A DNA stretch of 64,000 nt from Larix kaempferi (Eukaryota > Streptophyta > Pinopsida > Pinales > Pinaceae). The stretch spans positions 29,584,001 through 29,648,000 of the forward strand of contig BSBM01000232.1 in assembly GCA_027924585.1 (NCBI GenBank). Reading direction: 5' to 3'. Within the stretch, counting starts at the first letter, position 1. Each line of letters begins with the position of its first letter. Of the stretch, positions 21,745 through 34,661 are shown in pieces. The position numbers and the translations under genes were made by a program. The notes under the pieces were generated by a model. It searched no databases and was not told the origin of the DNA. It saw only the letters and a program-made list of their open reading frames with translations.

Positions 21745-21749
21745 CTTCC

Positions 21750-23408
21750 TACCTTCATGGTAAAGATCGACCTCACTAAATCATTTGACAAGGTAAATTG
21801 GCTTTACATTCATATGATGCTCACCTAAGTGGGGTTTCTGTGCCATTTTATAAACTAGATTGAAGCATGTACTCATGGTGTTTCCTATGAAGTCCTCATC
21901 AATGGATCAAACATCCCCTTTATTCCCTCCCTCTAGAGGCCTCATACATGGTTGTCCCCTATCTCCCATACTATTCCTTATTGTAGCTGAGGCTATGAGC
22001 AGGCATATCATCCATGATAAAAACTTAGGGAATATTAAAGGAGTAAGGGTGGCCAAGGGCCTCTCCATCTCCATATCCTATTTGTTGATTCCATACTCAT
22101 CTTTGGAAGAGCTTCCATCTATGAAGCAAAGACCCTAGACAAGATTCCAAAATTTTTCTCCTCATCCACAAGAATGGATATCAACCTATGAAAATATACT
22201 ATTCTCTTCTTCCATGCTCCAGTCTCCCTCAAGCTTATGATATTGCAACTCCTTTCGTTTATGGAAGAACCCTAGACTAACTCCTATTTTAAATATTTAG
22301 GATTCTTGCTGAAAACAAACGATTACCACATTCAAGATTGGATGTGGCTCATTGATAAAATAAAAAAGAGAAATGGTTCACGGTTCCATTGGTGGATCTC
22401 TATGGCAGGGAAAATCTCCTTGGTTGAGAGAGTAATTGAGGCTATAACAATCTATTGGATGGCCTTAACTTATGTCCCAAAGTCAATCATTGCATCCATA
22501 AGGAAGATATGCTCACAGTACATCTAGGCTAGGAACAAGGCTGATCAACACTATTCCCTCTATAAGTGGGAGATCCTACGCAAACCAAAGTGATGTGATG
22601 GTTGGGGGATAAAAAACCTGTCACTTTTCTCCAAGGAAATATCAACAAAGAGCATATGGAGGCTCATTTCCATCAAGGGTTTATGGAAGTGTTGTGTAGA
22701 GAAGAAATATATTGAGCCACTCATAACCATCAGCTAGATCCGTAGAGGAACCCCACTCCCTGCTCGAGGATCCTTTTTCTGGAGGGCTATAGCAAATCCT
22801 TCAACCTTATATGTAGCAACTTGGCATGGAATCTAGCCATCGGTACAAACATCAAGATAGGGGAGGATCTGATCGTGGGACTGTATTAGGATGACCTACG
22901 ATACATAGATATGGAATTACACCCTAAAACTTTGAATATAAATACCTTGGTAGATGCTTATATGGTTGATAGTAGAGGATGGATCATTGCAACAAACATC
23001 GACCTAGTAGGGGGATTTAGCTCGACACAGGAAAACTACATATCAAAGCTATACTACACCTCCATAACCTTGAAGAATCGACCAAACTCCCTTATGTGGA
23101 TTAAAAACTAGGATGGCAGTGTTTATAAGGTAAAATTGAGTTATGATGTCTTTTCCCAAAATCAATAGGACCATGCACATGTTGCGGTGGTGGAAGTATA
23201 TATGGAAAATAATGGCACCACCAAAAGATATATACTTCAATTGGATTTCCTTGAAAACAATAATACAGACCTAGGATAACCTCAAGAGGAAATGGAAAAT
23301 TGGGCCAAATACATGCCCTCTATGTAGAGATCATGAAAAGTTGGTCAATCATATAGTTTTCCACCGCACGATTACAAAATAGGTATAGATACAGACTGAA
23401 TCCCTCTG
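21750..23408 (+). pseudogene. RT: LINE reverse transcriptase C-terminal half and zinc-binding tail
   Basis: Continues the LINE after copia B. Motif A is KIDLTKSFDKVNW near 21763. RGLIHGCPLSPILFLIVAEAMSRHI near 21938 is motif B. Motif C should read LFVDDSILIFG but reads LFVDSILIFG near 22080, so one catalytic Asp codon is absent. FKYLGFLLKTNDYHIQDW, WWISMAGKISLVERVIEAI and ALTYVPKSIIASIRKICSQYI follow (22280-22525). A zf-RVT motif, CPLCRDHEKLVNHIVFH, lies near 23315-23365. At least four frames are used and many stops occur. Gypsy C interrupts it at 23409. Confidence 0.9.
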
Positions 23409-24972
23409 TGTTGGCGTATATAACTGAGCTAGAGGTTTCCAGTGTAGACCCATGTACTTCGTGGTTTAAGGAACCAACAAAACCCTTATTCACCGGCCCT
23501 TTCGGCAACAGAATGCGCCCAATCTGAGGTCTCACCCGAGGCGAAGTTGATGGGGTGGTTGTGGAATCAAGTTTCCACAACCTAGTGATGCGAGTGTAGA
23601 AGGAATTGATGGGTAGCGCAATAAAAGGAACTCTTCTCCATGGGAAACAAATTGTGCAAAGTCTCTACTTCACGTCAGATACGTCGGCAAGCGGAGGCGA
23701 TTGCGCAAACAGCGCATCCAGTGCAGCAAGGACTGTGCGGTATTGGACACTTCCCGTGGCACGACGATAGGCTATCGACAGCTTATCTCGCAACACTTAT
23801 GATGTGTCAGCGTGTTGACTGGACCACATGTCTGCCTCCAGACTTGATTAACTCTAACCAATATTACTTAACATTCTTTATTCCTTCAACACACTTAGGT
23901 TATCATCTTTATGGTGCATGCAAATGAACGAAACATACAATACTTCATGCTCCACGCTGCACTCAAATTCAGTGTTCAACCATGTGACTAATTGACAAAT
24001 TCATACATTCACAGACTTATAAGTGCTGAATACTTAACATTCATCCACACATGTATTACTTAACATATTATTCCCATCATTCTTGCGGTGAATACATATA
24101 AAAGCAATCACATAATAGATAACTGCAGTATTAAACATCCATACTAAGCAAATGAACAGTTGCAAGCACAAATAATCACACAACACAAAATTTAATGTGG
24201 TTCACCCCCAGGATGGAGGCTATGTCCACAAGAACTGTTGTTAAATTGATCTTTAGGGAAGGGTACAACAGTTCTTAGTCTGGGCACTCAGCTGCAGACT
24301 CTCTTCTCTCTCTCTGATAGGTCTCTGCGCACGTAGCTGCAGATCCTTTACAATAGCTTCAAGTTCAGATATTCTAGCAATGTTCAACAATGAATAACTC
24401 TCCTAGAGATTAACCCTTTCCCATACAAAATGCCCTTATTTATAGATCACGCCCATGGGTCGTGTCTTTACAATCAGTAGGCCGAAACCCTATGGTTTCC
24501 AAAACTGGCATGGCTAACTGCCACCCTAGATGTCACCATCGACAGCTTTCTCCACCTGTTCCAGGCCTTCCAGCTGGGCCACTCGTGGCTCACATGCTCA
24601 TTTGATAGCCGTAGTCACCAAACGGTTGTAACTGCATCATGGCATGTCCCTTTTCGCGTCTTCCGCTTGCCTGTTTCCATCGGCGTAGTGGCCTAGCTTC
24701 TCAACTACTTGTCGCCACTCTTCCATACAGGTCACTTTCCTCTACCTTCCACCTGTCCCTTACCCAAAATAGGTTAGTTTCTCGTCTGACCTTTACCTGT
24801 ATTTCTTACCAAAAATAGCTCATGCGCATTTGCGTTTTGCACAACCCTGCCTTAACTATTGCCGCTGCGCGACATGTGCAATTATCAAAACTATCCCCAT
24901 GCCCCGTCGCAACGTGCATTGCGCATTTTTCAGCACTTGTGCAAAATATTCCAACTTGGGCCCCGTCCAACA
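23409..24972 (-). repeat. 3' LTR of gypsy C
   Basis: Starts TGTTGGCGTATATAACTGAG and ends GTCCAACA on the plus strand; it matches 56534-58108. A minus-strand TATA box (TATTTATA, 24437-24444) is shared with the other LTR (57562-57569). Between the LTR edge and the coding region lies AGGGGCC on the minus strand, a short polypurine tract. Confidence 0.92.
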
Positions 24973-24995
24973 GGCCCCTAACACTCACCTGTGGC

Positions 24996-27899
24996 TCATC
25001 CCAAGCCACTTCCAGATGCGGATGATGGCGCCACATCCTCCGGCGTGCTTATCTTTGAAGTAAAATTTTGCAGAGTAATTTCCAACTCTGTGATGATGTC
25101 CTTGGCCTTTTGCTTGCATCCTCGAAGCGTTTCTAGGGTGGCCTACGAGACCGTTTCTTTGGCCACCTGCTCTTTCATGGTCCCTTCTGTCGTTTGAAGT
25201 TCTACGAACTTCTCATTGAATTGTTGTATCAATTCGAGGCCTTCCTGTTCAATGGGTTGCAACCTGTTAGATGCAGCAGCCTCTTTCTCCCTTAGTGAGG
25301 CCAATTCTTTTTGTAGGTCCTTGATTTCATTATATCTTTGTATTTTCTCCCTGGTCGGCGCACTTTTCAACTCTGCATTTGCAGCTTCTACCCGTTGCTC
25401 TGTTCGCTGCAGATCCTCCTTTATCTTTTGCAGCGCAGGATCCTCATTCAACCCTATCAATATTGTGTTTACCCCTTCCAGTAAATCTTGGCACTTCGTC
25501 ACTTCCGATGAAATGTTATCCATGGTAGCCTTTACCTCCTTCGTTGGAGCTACGACCTGATCTGGCGTTATCACTGGTTTCCTAGCCTCCAGCTTTGTGA
25601 TCCTCCCTTTGTAGGAAGTCTCCATTTGTACCATATATGATGTGAGGGTTTACCCCAAGCTTCTTTATAGTATCCTCAACATCATCCTCTTCTGCGCACT
25701 CGTGGATCTTTGTGCATGCTGAGACAGTCGCTTTGATCTTGTGATCCCTCTCGCGGACTCCAGCTAGTTCTTGTTCTTTTCGCTCGGCTTCCTGCTTAAG
25801 CTCTTCAATATCTTCTTTCAATCGGACTCTCTAGTCATATGAGGCCATGCCTCTTTCTTGTATATCCTTTGAGATTTGCAAGTGTATCTCATTGAGGTCC
25901 TCCAAGGGTAATTACCCAATGTTGAGGTCAAAATGTGTTGAGTTCTTTACTGCCTCGTGCACCGTTTCATTTGGGAACATGAAATACCTCGGTTCGATGT
26001 GTGCAACCCTGGGGTAGGGGCTTGCTATGTGTGGTGGCCGCTTCTGCGCACTTGTTCCTCCTACCCTCCCTTCGTAGTTTGATGACTGATGGCCCAAACT
26101 TAACTGGGTGACCATAGTTTGGATCAGGCTTAGCTGCATTTGTTCCTGCTTGGCTTCCTTCTCTGCACGGGTCTCTTCCCATACTTCATGTACCTTCATT
26201 GTGATTATCTCATAATCATCCGGGTGTAGCTGCGGATCGAACTCAGGTCTTTCAACCTTCCTCTTTGTACATTGGCTTTGCGATTGTGCAGGCCCTTCAG
26301 TGGCCTTCCTTTTTCTTGCTGCCGTCTCTGTAGTCTCACTCTACTCACCCTCCTTTTCCTCCTCAATGAGAGTACCAGCTGGTAGCCCTCCCTTCTTCCC
26401 GTTTGCTTCTTCTGTGTCTTCCTTATCTTCCTCTTGGCTCTCCTCATCTGAGTCTTTTACATCAATTTTTTGTTTGAGGGGTTCGACATGTTGCTCGTAA
26501 TCAAATTCATCATCTCGTGATGCAGGAAATTTCCAGTCCTCATCCCATCGCTCTATCATCTGTTCGATCGTCTCTTCATCCAGTCGATAAAACCATGGAT
26601 ACCATAGTTCTTGGTCTGTGTCAGCCCTAAGCTGAATATGAGACCGATGCCTCTTTTCCATAAACCACATGATGCAAGTGTATTTGTCGGTCAATGGTTT
26701 TGCGATTCGCGGTGTCAAAAGAATGGAATCGCGCAATTGGTGATAATACACATAGAAGACTTCAACTATTTGACGTTGCCTGGACGACTTCTAACTCGCC
26801 CATAGATTGCTGAAGTGCATCCCACGGCCCTGGCCGGATAAGGTTGGGATGCCCTGATATCCATCCGGCTCTTTCTAGCCTACAAAGGCTATCAATATGA
26901 GTAGCTATCCAAAATGGAATGCTGCTCCATTGTCTTGTGTGTCCTCAATGTTTGCTAGAAACTCGTTGAGTAGATACTGGCACCAGTTGTAAGGTGTTCT
27001 GCGCACTATTCTTGAGACTAACTTGATCGCGATCGCCAGTACCTCAGGTGGTTGACACTTGCGTAGTACCTTTCCGGCGAGCAATTGAACGGTAAATTTC
27101 ACCGTGAAATCATTGATATCGGTGGTTGGGAACTCTTGTCCCTTCCTCACTACACTAAATTCTTTTGCCACTTCGGCGTCAGACCTCTATCCTGCGCCCT
27201 TTTTACCATGAGCTCTGCGGGGTCCTCGCCGTGCTTGTTAAAGTTTGTGATTTGATGGATCAGGTCGATGCTGATGTCGACACGTGTATCCAACCATAAG
27301 TATCCTTCGTGCATGCAAGACAGTAATGCATGCACTACCACCCAATACTCAACACTTATAGGAAAGTGCAACATTTGCAACATATTCGATAATCTTGATG
27401 GCTGGAGTGGCTTTAACCATTCTTGAACCTGAAGGCTTTCGGAACTGGTCTTCTCATCCACTACCCAGTCAATGTATCTGTTAGGTCAAAACTGCAGATA
27501 GTTCTTTGGTTTTTCCAACGTGTTCTCCAGCAGGTCGTAGTCTTCCAACTTACAGTTCAACACTTCGCCCAGTAAGTTCTCCACAACCCTCACCCGAGTA
27601 GAAATGACTGGAATCGGGATTTTTTATTTTGCATTCTTAGCCAGGTGCACTGGAAATGCATCATCTTTTCGCGGAGGGATATAGTCGGGCACCAGATAGA
27701 TGGGATGGTTCGGAGCTGCAGCTGACTTCTGTTTCACTGGTGTGCCTGACCCGGCCTGATCTATAGTTGGTTGATTTCCCTTGTCAGCTTGCCTTGCTGA
27801 ACTTATGGATGAAGCTCCCTTCGTCGCCGTCATGGTTGTTGGACTTGCTGATGGCTCAAATAACCAGGAGAGATCCTGCAACTCGTTCGGCTCGCTCAT
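24996..27899 (-). pseudogene. Post-integrase coding region of gypsy C with C-terminal coiled coil
   Basis: This sense-strand region between integrase and the 3' LTR starts MSEPNELQDLSWLFEP and stops at a TGA 24 bp before the LTR. The span is 2904 bp, a multiple of three, about 967 codons, although frameshifts near 27160 and 25630 and several stops now break it. The N-terminal part is helical and Trp-rich (EYWVVVHALLSCMHEGYLWL; YNWCQYLLNEFLANIED). The middle is strongly acidic (KDSDEESQEEDKEDTEE near 26440). The C-terminus, from about 25820, is a long Glu/Lys/Gln-rich coiled coil (EEIKDLQKEL-like heptads; DLQRTEQRVEAANAELKSA). I do not recognise a family with confidence. The position is that of env-like or extra ORFs in plant gypsy elements, but I see no signal peptide or membrane segment. 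Confidence 0.7.
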
Positions 27900-28460
27900 A
27901 CGCTGCTCTGCTCACTCGACTCTCTGATAGTTCTAGCAACAATGCACAATAGTTCGTAAAGTGGATAAGTGGCCGAGTGAGGCCATATTTATAGACTCAA
28001 CTGGTTTGCAACGTGGCCTTTAGCGATTTTCGAGGCATTAAATGCCATACTTATTACTAGCTTGTGCCTATGATCTCAGCCCCGTCATCCGATCCTCATC
28101 ATTATGCCACTGCTGTTTCTTTAAATGTGAAAGGGGTTTCCAGGCATGCCAGTGCGTCAACTCCATCTAGTCAGCGCTAAATGCTCGACTTGCCATCCGG
28201 ATCCGGTACTATTGGAGTTATTTCGACTTTTATGGCGTTCCAAAATGTCACATCCGCCCTAAAGTTTGAAGTGTTCCCTTTCCGCCAATTTGGTTAACGA
28301 CCCACTAACTGGACGACGACTACAACGGTAACAACTTACGTCACAGTGCACTAGTAGTTCTTGTATGAGTGTCACTTCTGTGCAGCTAGTTTCTTCGTTT
28401 TTTTTTAAAAAATTTTATGCGCGTGCAACTTTAGTAGTGGTGCGCGGTACAACTCCTTGA
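27900..28460 (-). other. Spacer between integrase and post-integrase ORF of gypsy C
   Basis: I see no coding signal on either strand. The integrase ends near 28461 and the next ORF starts at 27899. A T/A-rich run lies near 28399-28417. It could hold a splice site or an internal promoter for the downstream ORF, but none is clear. Confidence 0.5.
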
Positions 28461-29629
28461 TCATACAGGATTCTGCGTAGCCGGACTATCGTGGTAAAGC
28501 TTTAGTCTGCTACCATTTATCAAACTTGGCAAGGTATCTTCGGCTAATGTAGCTAACTGGACTGTGCCACCATTAGTAACATGCATTACAGTATATGGGC
28601 CAAGCCAATACATCTTAACCTTTCCAGGAAATTTCATGAATTTGCTATCATACAGGAGGACTAGATCACCTACGTGGAAAGACTTGTTCTTGATGTGGCG
28701 ATCATGCCATGCTTTTTCACGCTCTTTCTGTACTTGTTGGTGGAAGCCTGCGATGAAGCGATCTTCCTCCAACCCAACCAAGTGTAGGAGCCTTTCTTCT
28801 AGCACTGCGCCATCTGCCATGTTTGTAAACGTGGCTATTCTTAAACTAGGAATAATATACTCCATTGGCATTATTGCTTCTTTCCCATAAGCCAACTTGA
28901 AGGGTGTATGGCCAGTCAATTTCTTGCATGTGGTCCTGTATGCCCATAATACCGATGGAATGCGTAGGTCCCAATCATCCTAATTGACGTTGCATATCTT
29001 GGTTAGCACATTCTCCAACACTTTGTTAAATGCTTCAACAGTTCCATTCTCCCATGGATGATAAGGCTTGCTGCGCTGATGATGAACATGGAACTCTTCG
29101 GTCAAAGCTTCGATGGTTTTATTCAGAAAGTGAGTGCCTTGATCACTCATCAAAATCTTCGGGCATCCGAACCTTGTCAGAATGTTCTCTAAAATAAACT
29201 CTACGGCTATAGTTGGGCTACAGTCTTTCACTGGCTTCGCTTCTGCCCATCTGGTGAGGTAATCAGTTGCAGTGATAATGTACCTTGCACTAGTTCTTTT
29301 CCTTGGTGGGTTAATAGGACCCACAAAATCAATGGCCCACTTCTCAAAGGCCTGCAATGTCAACTGTGGATTTAATGGCATTTCATCTCTGCGTGATGGC
29401 TTTCCTGTCCTTTGACAAACATCGCAACTCTGGCAATGTTCCTTCGAATCCTTATGGATGGTAGGCCACCATAGCCCTGTGCACAATATCTTCTCGCAGT
29501 AGCTCTTCCTGCGTAATGGCCTCCTGCGACTCCTGAGTGTGCATCAACTAATATGAATGGTTTCTCGTGCTCTAATACACATCTGCACAGTACTTCAACC
29601 AACCCCAACTTATATAGCTGACCTACAAT
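28461..29629 (-). pseudogene. INT: Gypsy C integrase
   Basis: The HHCC zinc domain is partly shifted in frame ([20 protein letters not shown], then [17 protein letters not shown]). The catalytic core is complete: [13 protein letters not shown] near 29330, LMSDQGTHF near 29150 and [12 protein letters not shown] near 29040. The C-terminal part carries [36 protein letters not shown] and [12 protein letters not shown]. It overlaps a second frame near 29372-29486 and has one stop near 28980. Element D inserted in the N-terminal DFTII-VGQLYKLG stretch; the other side of that break is at 50843. Confidence 0.9.
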
Positions 29630-29631
29630 TA

Positions 29632-30610
29632 TGTTATACCTCCATATTTCACAGTGTCCCATCTTCACCATAAAAATAGTTGACGACACTTCCCCTACTT
29701 CTTAAAACACCCAGAAGAGAAATATGATGAATGATCCTTGAAGACAAACCTATCCTGTCAAGAATCAATCCACCTGAGACTTCATATACCTACACTACCA
29801 CGCCTTGCTCAGCATTGATGGAGCAGTAGTCCCCACTACTGCGCTATGCTTCTTCTCTGCCACGCGGTACTACCGCGCTATGCTCAGTTCAAGGGGTGCG
29901 ATACTCCTTTTTTATCCTTTTTGCCATGGCTTGTGGGATCTTGATTTTTGAGAGATTTTTGAGGATTGGTATCCCTGATTAAATCCTAACTCACTTTCTC
30001 AGATTAGTGGACCTGATCCACTAAACACTCCCAAGATCCATCCTTATCTCTTGTTGGTTAACCCTACTACACACTATAAGAGAGAGGCCTTACATGAGCA
30101 AAAGGAGAGGACTCTTGGAAACATCAAACTTATGATCTTGAATCTTTGTGGAGATAGCTAGAGGAGAAAGCACTTGGAGCTGGGAGTTGGCTTGGATATC
30201 AAGCAACCATTGTAAGTGACTTCAAGTTGGTAATAAAACATAACTTGTCTTGTTTCCCAAATCATGTATGTTTATTTTATTTCAATCATATGATTTGTAT
30301 CTGTTATAGATTTAGATCCTAACTCATATTTCAAGTTGCTAGAGAATCGTATATGCTTGTATCTTGGTTTTATTTTGACAGGTTCATTCGCGAGGACTTG
30401 GAGATTGAAGCAACCATTAGGACGAGCAATTGAATCGAAGGTCAGTTAGATCTCTTCCATTTCTTATAGCAATATAATCTTGAGATATTTGTTTATATCT
30501 AGGAATTCAAGGTAGCATTTGTTATCTTTTTGTCTTAGTTTAGAGTCAGTTAAAGTCTACTTTAATGTAAGAGAGTTTCTACCTATCCGTAGAAAGAAAT
30601 TTCTACAACA
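29632..30610 (+). repeat. 5' LTR of gypsy D
   Basis: Starts TGTTATACCTCC and ends TCTACAACA. It matches 49904-50837 with a few small deletions. It carries a palindrome CGCGGTA-C-TACCGCG at 29863-29877. Confidence 0.92.
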
Positions 30611-30615
30611 AAAAA

Positions 30616-30630
30616 TGGCGACTTCGCTGG
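30616..30630 (+). other. Primer-binding site of gypsy D
   Basis: TGGCGACTTCGCTGG follows the 5' LTR after AAAAA. The TGG start is diagnostic of complementarity to a tRNA CCA end. I cannot name the tRNA without a search. Confidence 0.75.
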
Positions 30631-32453
30631 TTTGAACCCCATTTGATTGATTTATCTCACTTTTAGTCATTTTTTATAGTGATTCTTATTTCTCTTCAAA
30701 CCAGTACTAAATTTTGGTCTCTTTGACCTTTATTCACCCCTCCTCTCTACATATTTCCTCCCTCAGTGATCAATGAGTCCTCTGGGTTTGCAGCAACCTT
30801 GAAAAATTCAATCTCCTTTTCAAAAGTTGCGTTTTTCCATCCTTTGCAACAATACCGTGCCCCCACTACTGTCTACAGTGCGGTAGTACCGCGTACCCAT
30901 CACTCTTACCAGAGCGGTAGTGTACCAGTACCGCGCTCTAGCCTGTTTTTGCCATGCGGTAGTGTCTGCATTCTTTCAATTTTTCTTGCCTGTTTGGTTT
31001 CCTGAGTCATTTTTTATTTTCTCTGCTTTAGTTTGGTGTTTTCTGTTGCTTATTACTATCCTGTTCATTGCACAGTCTTTGTGGTTTGTTTATTTCTCTT
31101 GTGAGCTTGATTATTTTATGAGTTAGTGGCATTATTTGCACATTGGGTCACCCCTTTAGTCTGATTGCATTGGCTTGATCTTCTCATCACAACCAAACTG
31201 TTACTACTGTCCTCTTTTTACTGAATTGTGTATCTTTCATAATCACATTGTTTCCATTATTGTTATTCAAACTTATATCGAAAATTATCATTGGAGAACA
31301 TTTGTGTTGTTTGGATTGAAATGGTCTAGCAGTATTATTATGCATTAGGAAGTGAACCATTCAATTTGCCACATAAATTCTCATTTTTTGAAGCATTCTA
31401 GTTGCAAGATCAGTGAATTGGAAAGAAGTGTTTATTTCAGTTTGGCTTTACTTAGAAAAAGAAAACAATTTTTTTTTGTTTTGAAGTGGTTTTTCATTGA
31501 TTGTGAAAATTTTCATGCATTTATGATTGAAGAACTCTCTCTCTTCCATAGCTAGTTTTCATCGAATACAAGGCTTATTTCGATTCATTCTCACTTGCAT
31601 GGTTTGGGTCGTCACAACACCACCAAGTTTCACGTCCATTTACCCGATTGAGTAATACAACCACTAAAATTAATCTCCCTAACTAAACCAATGTTAAGCT
31701 CACTTGAGGAAATCAAAAGAATTTGGTAGTTAGGTAGGACACCGGGGATAGGTATCAAAATAATTCCCCCTTGTCATTTTCATTTGAGACATAGTTATTG
31801 TCCTCTAGGGAACTAAAATCCTCTAGTATTTATTGACACGGTCATAGACTAGTTTGTGGAGGGGCCTCTTGACTCTTTCTAACTTTCAGGGGTTAAACCG
31901 CTGCGAGATCGAGAAATGGACGGACTCTGTGGAATGCCGCACTCCACTTAGCCATAAGGCAACATCTATCATTGTCTTCCTTGTATTCATAGTAATGAAA
32001 GTGTGATAAGGCAGAAGCGCAGAAAACCTTTTCCAATGTGTCATGAACGAGGTAGCTTAGTGACTTTTCTACTAGGGCTCTTTTACCTAGGATCCTTTTC
32101 GGTAGAGGGATATCCTTCTCATATTGGTCTCTCACGTTGTATTGTTCGACTTGGATTTCATCACCTTGCGAAGGATACAACTTGTTGAGGTCTCCAGCTC
32201 TTAGTTAGGAGTTTGCTTGTTATCTCATCTTAGTAGAGGGTCATTTTTCTTTTAGTGATTGCTTGTTGGCATTCTGGCCATTGTTTTTCTCAGCTCGCTT
32301 ACTAGGACGCCGGTCTCAGTATAGATTTTAGAGCTTTCTTTTTTTGGCCTGCGAGCCTTGCTTTTTCTAGCTCCTCTGTTGCACACTCAGCTGCATTAGA
32401 GTTTTTGAGTTCTTTGTTACGAGATTGCCCTCGGATTCCATATTCCTATCATT
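30631..32453 (+). other. Leader of gypsy D, non-coding
   Basis: About 1.8 kb between the primer site and the gag ATG without a recognisable gene. Palindromic GCGGTAGTACCGC occurs at 30880-30892 and a split version near 30914-30935. Long T-rich and AT-rich sequence follows. Small open frames (for example 32003-32188) look random. Long leaders are common in Tat-like elements. Confidence 0.6.
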
Positions 32454-34628
32454 ATGTCAGAACCACAACGGAGATCACGAAGAGTACAGGGTAAAATCCC
32501 TCCACCACCACCATCGCCATGGACCTCCGGTCCACCTGCATCATGTATTCCTGCTCCTCCTGGCCGCGGTATCTATCGAGGGAACATTCCACCGCTGATA
32601 CGCACTACATCTTCAGTTCCGCCTGTAACTGTTACTCACAGCACAGTCTCAGAACCTCTTGCATTTTCTGCAATCACTAGTACATCTGAGACTCCTATTG
32701 TCACTTCACCCACTGTTATTCCAGATATATCTGCCACAGTGGACAACACTACAGCAGCTGAATCTAGCACAGCCCAACATACTAGACCAGAGGCCATCCT
32801 CCTCCCCGATGTCAACACTTCCCTTCCACCAGAAACTTTCTACGATGACATGGAAGGATCTATTGGCACCATCGAAGGATCCGACCAGGATATATCTGGC
32901 TTGATTCTAGTCCTGGGAAGGTACGTCGAAGTTATCGAAGAAACCCAACTTCCTAATACACCTTTTGAACCTGACTATGGCTTTATCACTTCCCAGGTGG
33001 AGCCTCCGCCTGTTACCACCGTGCCATCCAGTGTTCATCCACAGGAAACCGGTTCTTCCAGCAACATACCTCGTACCATATCTCTCCCCAACCTCCCTTC
33101 GGGACATGAGATCATGGCCTCCATTCAGTCTAGTATGGTTAGTCTAGCTAATTCTCCATTAGCGTCGGCACAGTTTAAATGTGATACAGAGCAAATGCTC
33201 TCGACGGCTTCTAGATATCCCCCTGTTACCCATCCTCCCGACTATTGGGATCCCAACGTTTCATCTAGCACAAAGTTTCATCACTCCTATGCAGAAGGCT
33301 CCAGACCTTCAGATGTTACTATACCTCTGTTCCCACCGAACCCCGAAAACCCTTTGTAGGATACGAACCCGGACCCAGTCTTCGATGGTCCTCCTATTGG
33401 TGAACATGCTATGGATGAAACCCCCGATACCCCTTGGTTAAATTCCCCACATTTGTTGCCATCACCCATGTTTGGCGCACATTCTATGAGGGATAACCCA
33501 GTTTTTTCTCTGTCCCCGCCCGTCACATTTGGAAGACCCCCTCCACAAATCGGCACCTTTGGCGCCGTTGGCCAATCGACACTATCTTACCTTACTAGTG
33601 TCAGAAGAACACCAAGTTATACCGCTGGATCATCCATATTGACCGGAGGTTCACCTTCGGCCACTATCTACACCATTTCAGGAGGTGGACAATCAATTGA
33701 TGCGAGCCCTAATCCCAACAACCAACCCCCTCTTGGCGGGCCATCAACCCAGCCTACTGGAGGACAATCCTTTGTTGGAAACCTCGCTCCTAGTCACCAA
33801 CCCCCTCCCATCGGGCCATCAACCCAACCTATTGGAGGACAACCCTTTGTTGGGAACCCCGTTCCTAGTCAATAACCTCCTCCTATAGGGCCATCCAACC
33901 CATCTGCTAGAGGGAAACCCATTGGCACCATCCAAAAACCCTCCCAACCAACAACATCTGCTCAGTATAGTATGTACAACACACTTGGCAACGGACAAAC
34001 TTATACCGGTTTCCCAACCGGGCCTCATCTTCAACATCCCTCGTCAGGCACGCTTCCTTCTTGGGGATCTCAAATCCCATAGAGTGGGGGGTACTCATTA
34101 TTTGGAAATTGGAACGAAGTTGGGGGGCAATCTCAAATTCCCCCCAACTTGAATTCTGGCCTCCCTTATCCTTCGGTTGCAACAACTCCATGGAACCCAT
34201 CCCTTCAATTCCCACATCTTCATCAAGGTGGAACCAACATTCCATGGACACCATTGTCGCAGCCACCCCCCAAAACTTCTACGGGAAACCCTCCACTTAC
34301 TCAAAGTAGTGGTAACATTCCTGGAACACAACAACTCCAGGGAACCTTCCCCCAACCAAGAGCAACAACCATTCCTGGGATACAATAACCCCAGGGTACC
34401 ATACCTACCATCCCCACTCAGCAAAATAACACACAACAGGTTAACCAGATGGCCTACTACCCCCAGAACTTCCAGCAGTACCCTGCGGGAAACACATATG
34501 GGTATAACATGCAACAATATTCTATGCAGCCCCCCAGGTTTCTCTACACCATACGGTTATTACTCATACTTGCAGACCAATCGTCAACTTCCCTTTTTGA
34601 CCACGCTTGATTTACCCGATTTGTAGAG
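32454..34628 (+). pseudogene. gag: Gypsy D gag, proline/serine-rich N-terminal region
   Basis: Starts ATG at 32454 (MSEPQRRSRRVQGK) and runs in one main frame to 33356, where a TAG interrupts, then resumes (33411-33875, another stop, and onward). Composition is rich in Pro, Ser, Thr, Gly and Gln, and looks disordered throughout (PPPPPSPWTSGPP near the start; NQMAYYPQNFQQYPAG near 34450). It includes a tandem peptide repeat at 33718-33890. No fold is recognised. Its size, about 720 codons before the capsid, is large for gag. A role as a particle matrix or scaffold is only a guess. Confidence 0.75.
33718..33890 (+). repeat. Tandem peptide-coding repeat in gypsy D gag, about 75-78 bp
   Basis: Two full copies and a partial third encode variants of QPPxIGPSTQPxGGQxFVGN. 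The DNA copies differ by scattered substitutions. The second copy ends in a TAA. Confidence 0.8.
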
Positions 34629-34661
34629 GCTTATTAACGATCCTATATGGCATGAACCTCA

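Noticed and set aside
25216-25560. 114-codon plus-strand frame opposite the coiled coil of gypsy C
   Set aside because: It is antisense to a better supported coiled-coil frame and is rich in Ser/Cys, as expected from reverse-reading Glu/Lys codons.
34098-34517. 139-codon minus-strand frame opposite gypsy D gag
   Set aside because: Its composition mirrors the proline-rich sense strand (CCN read as NGG), giving Gly/Trp-rich nonsense protein.
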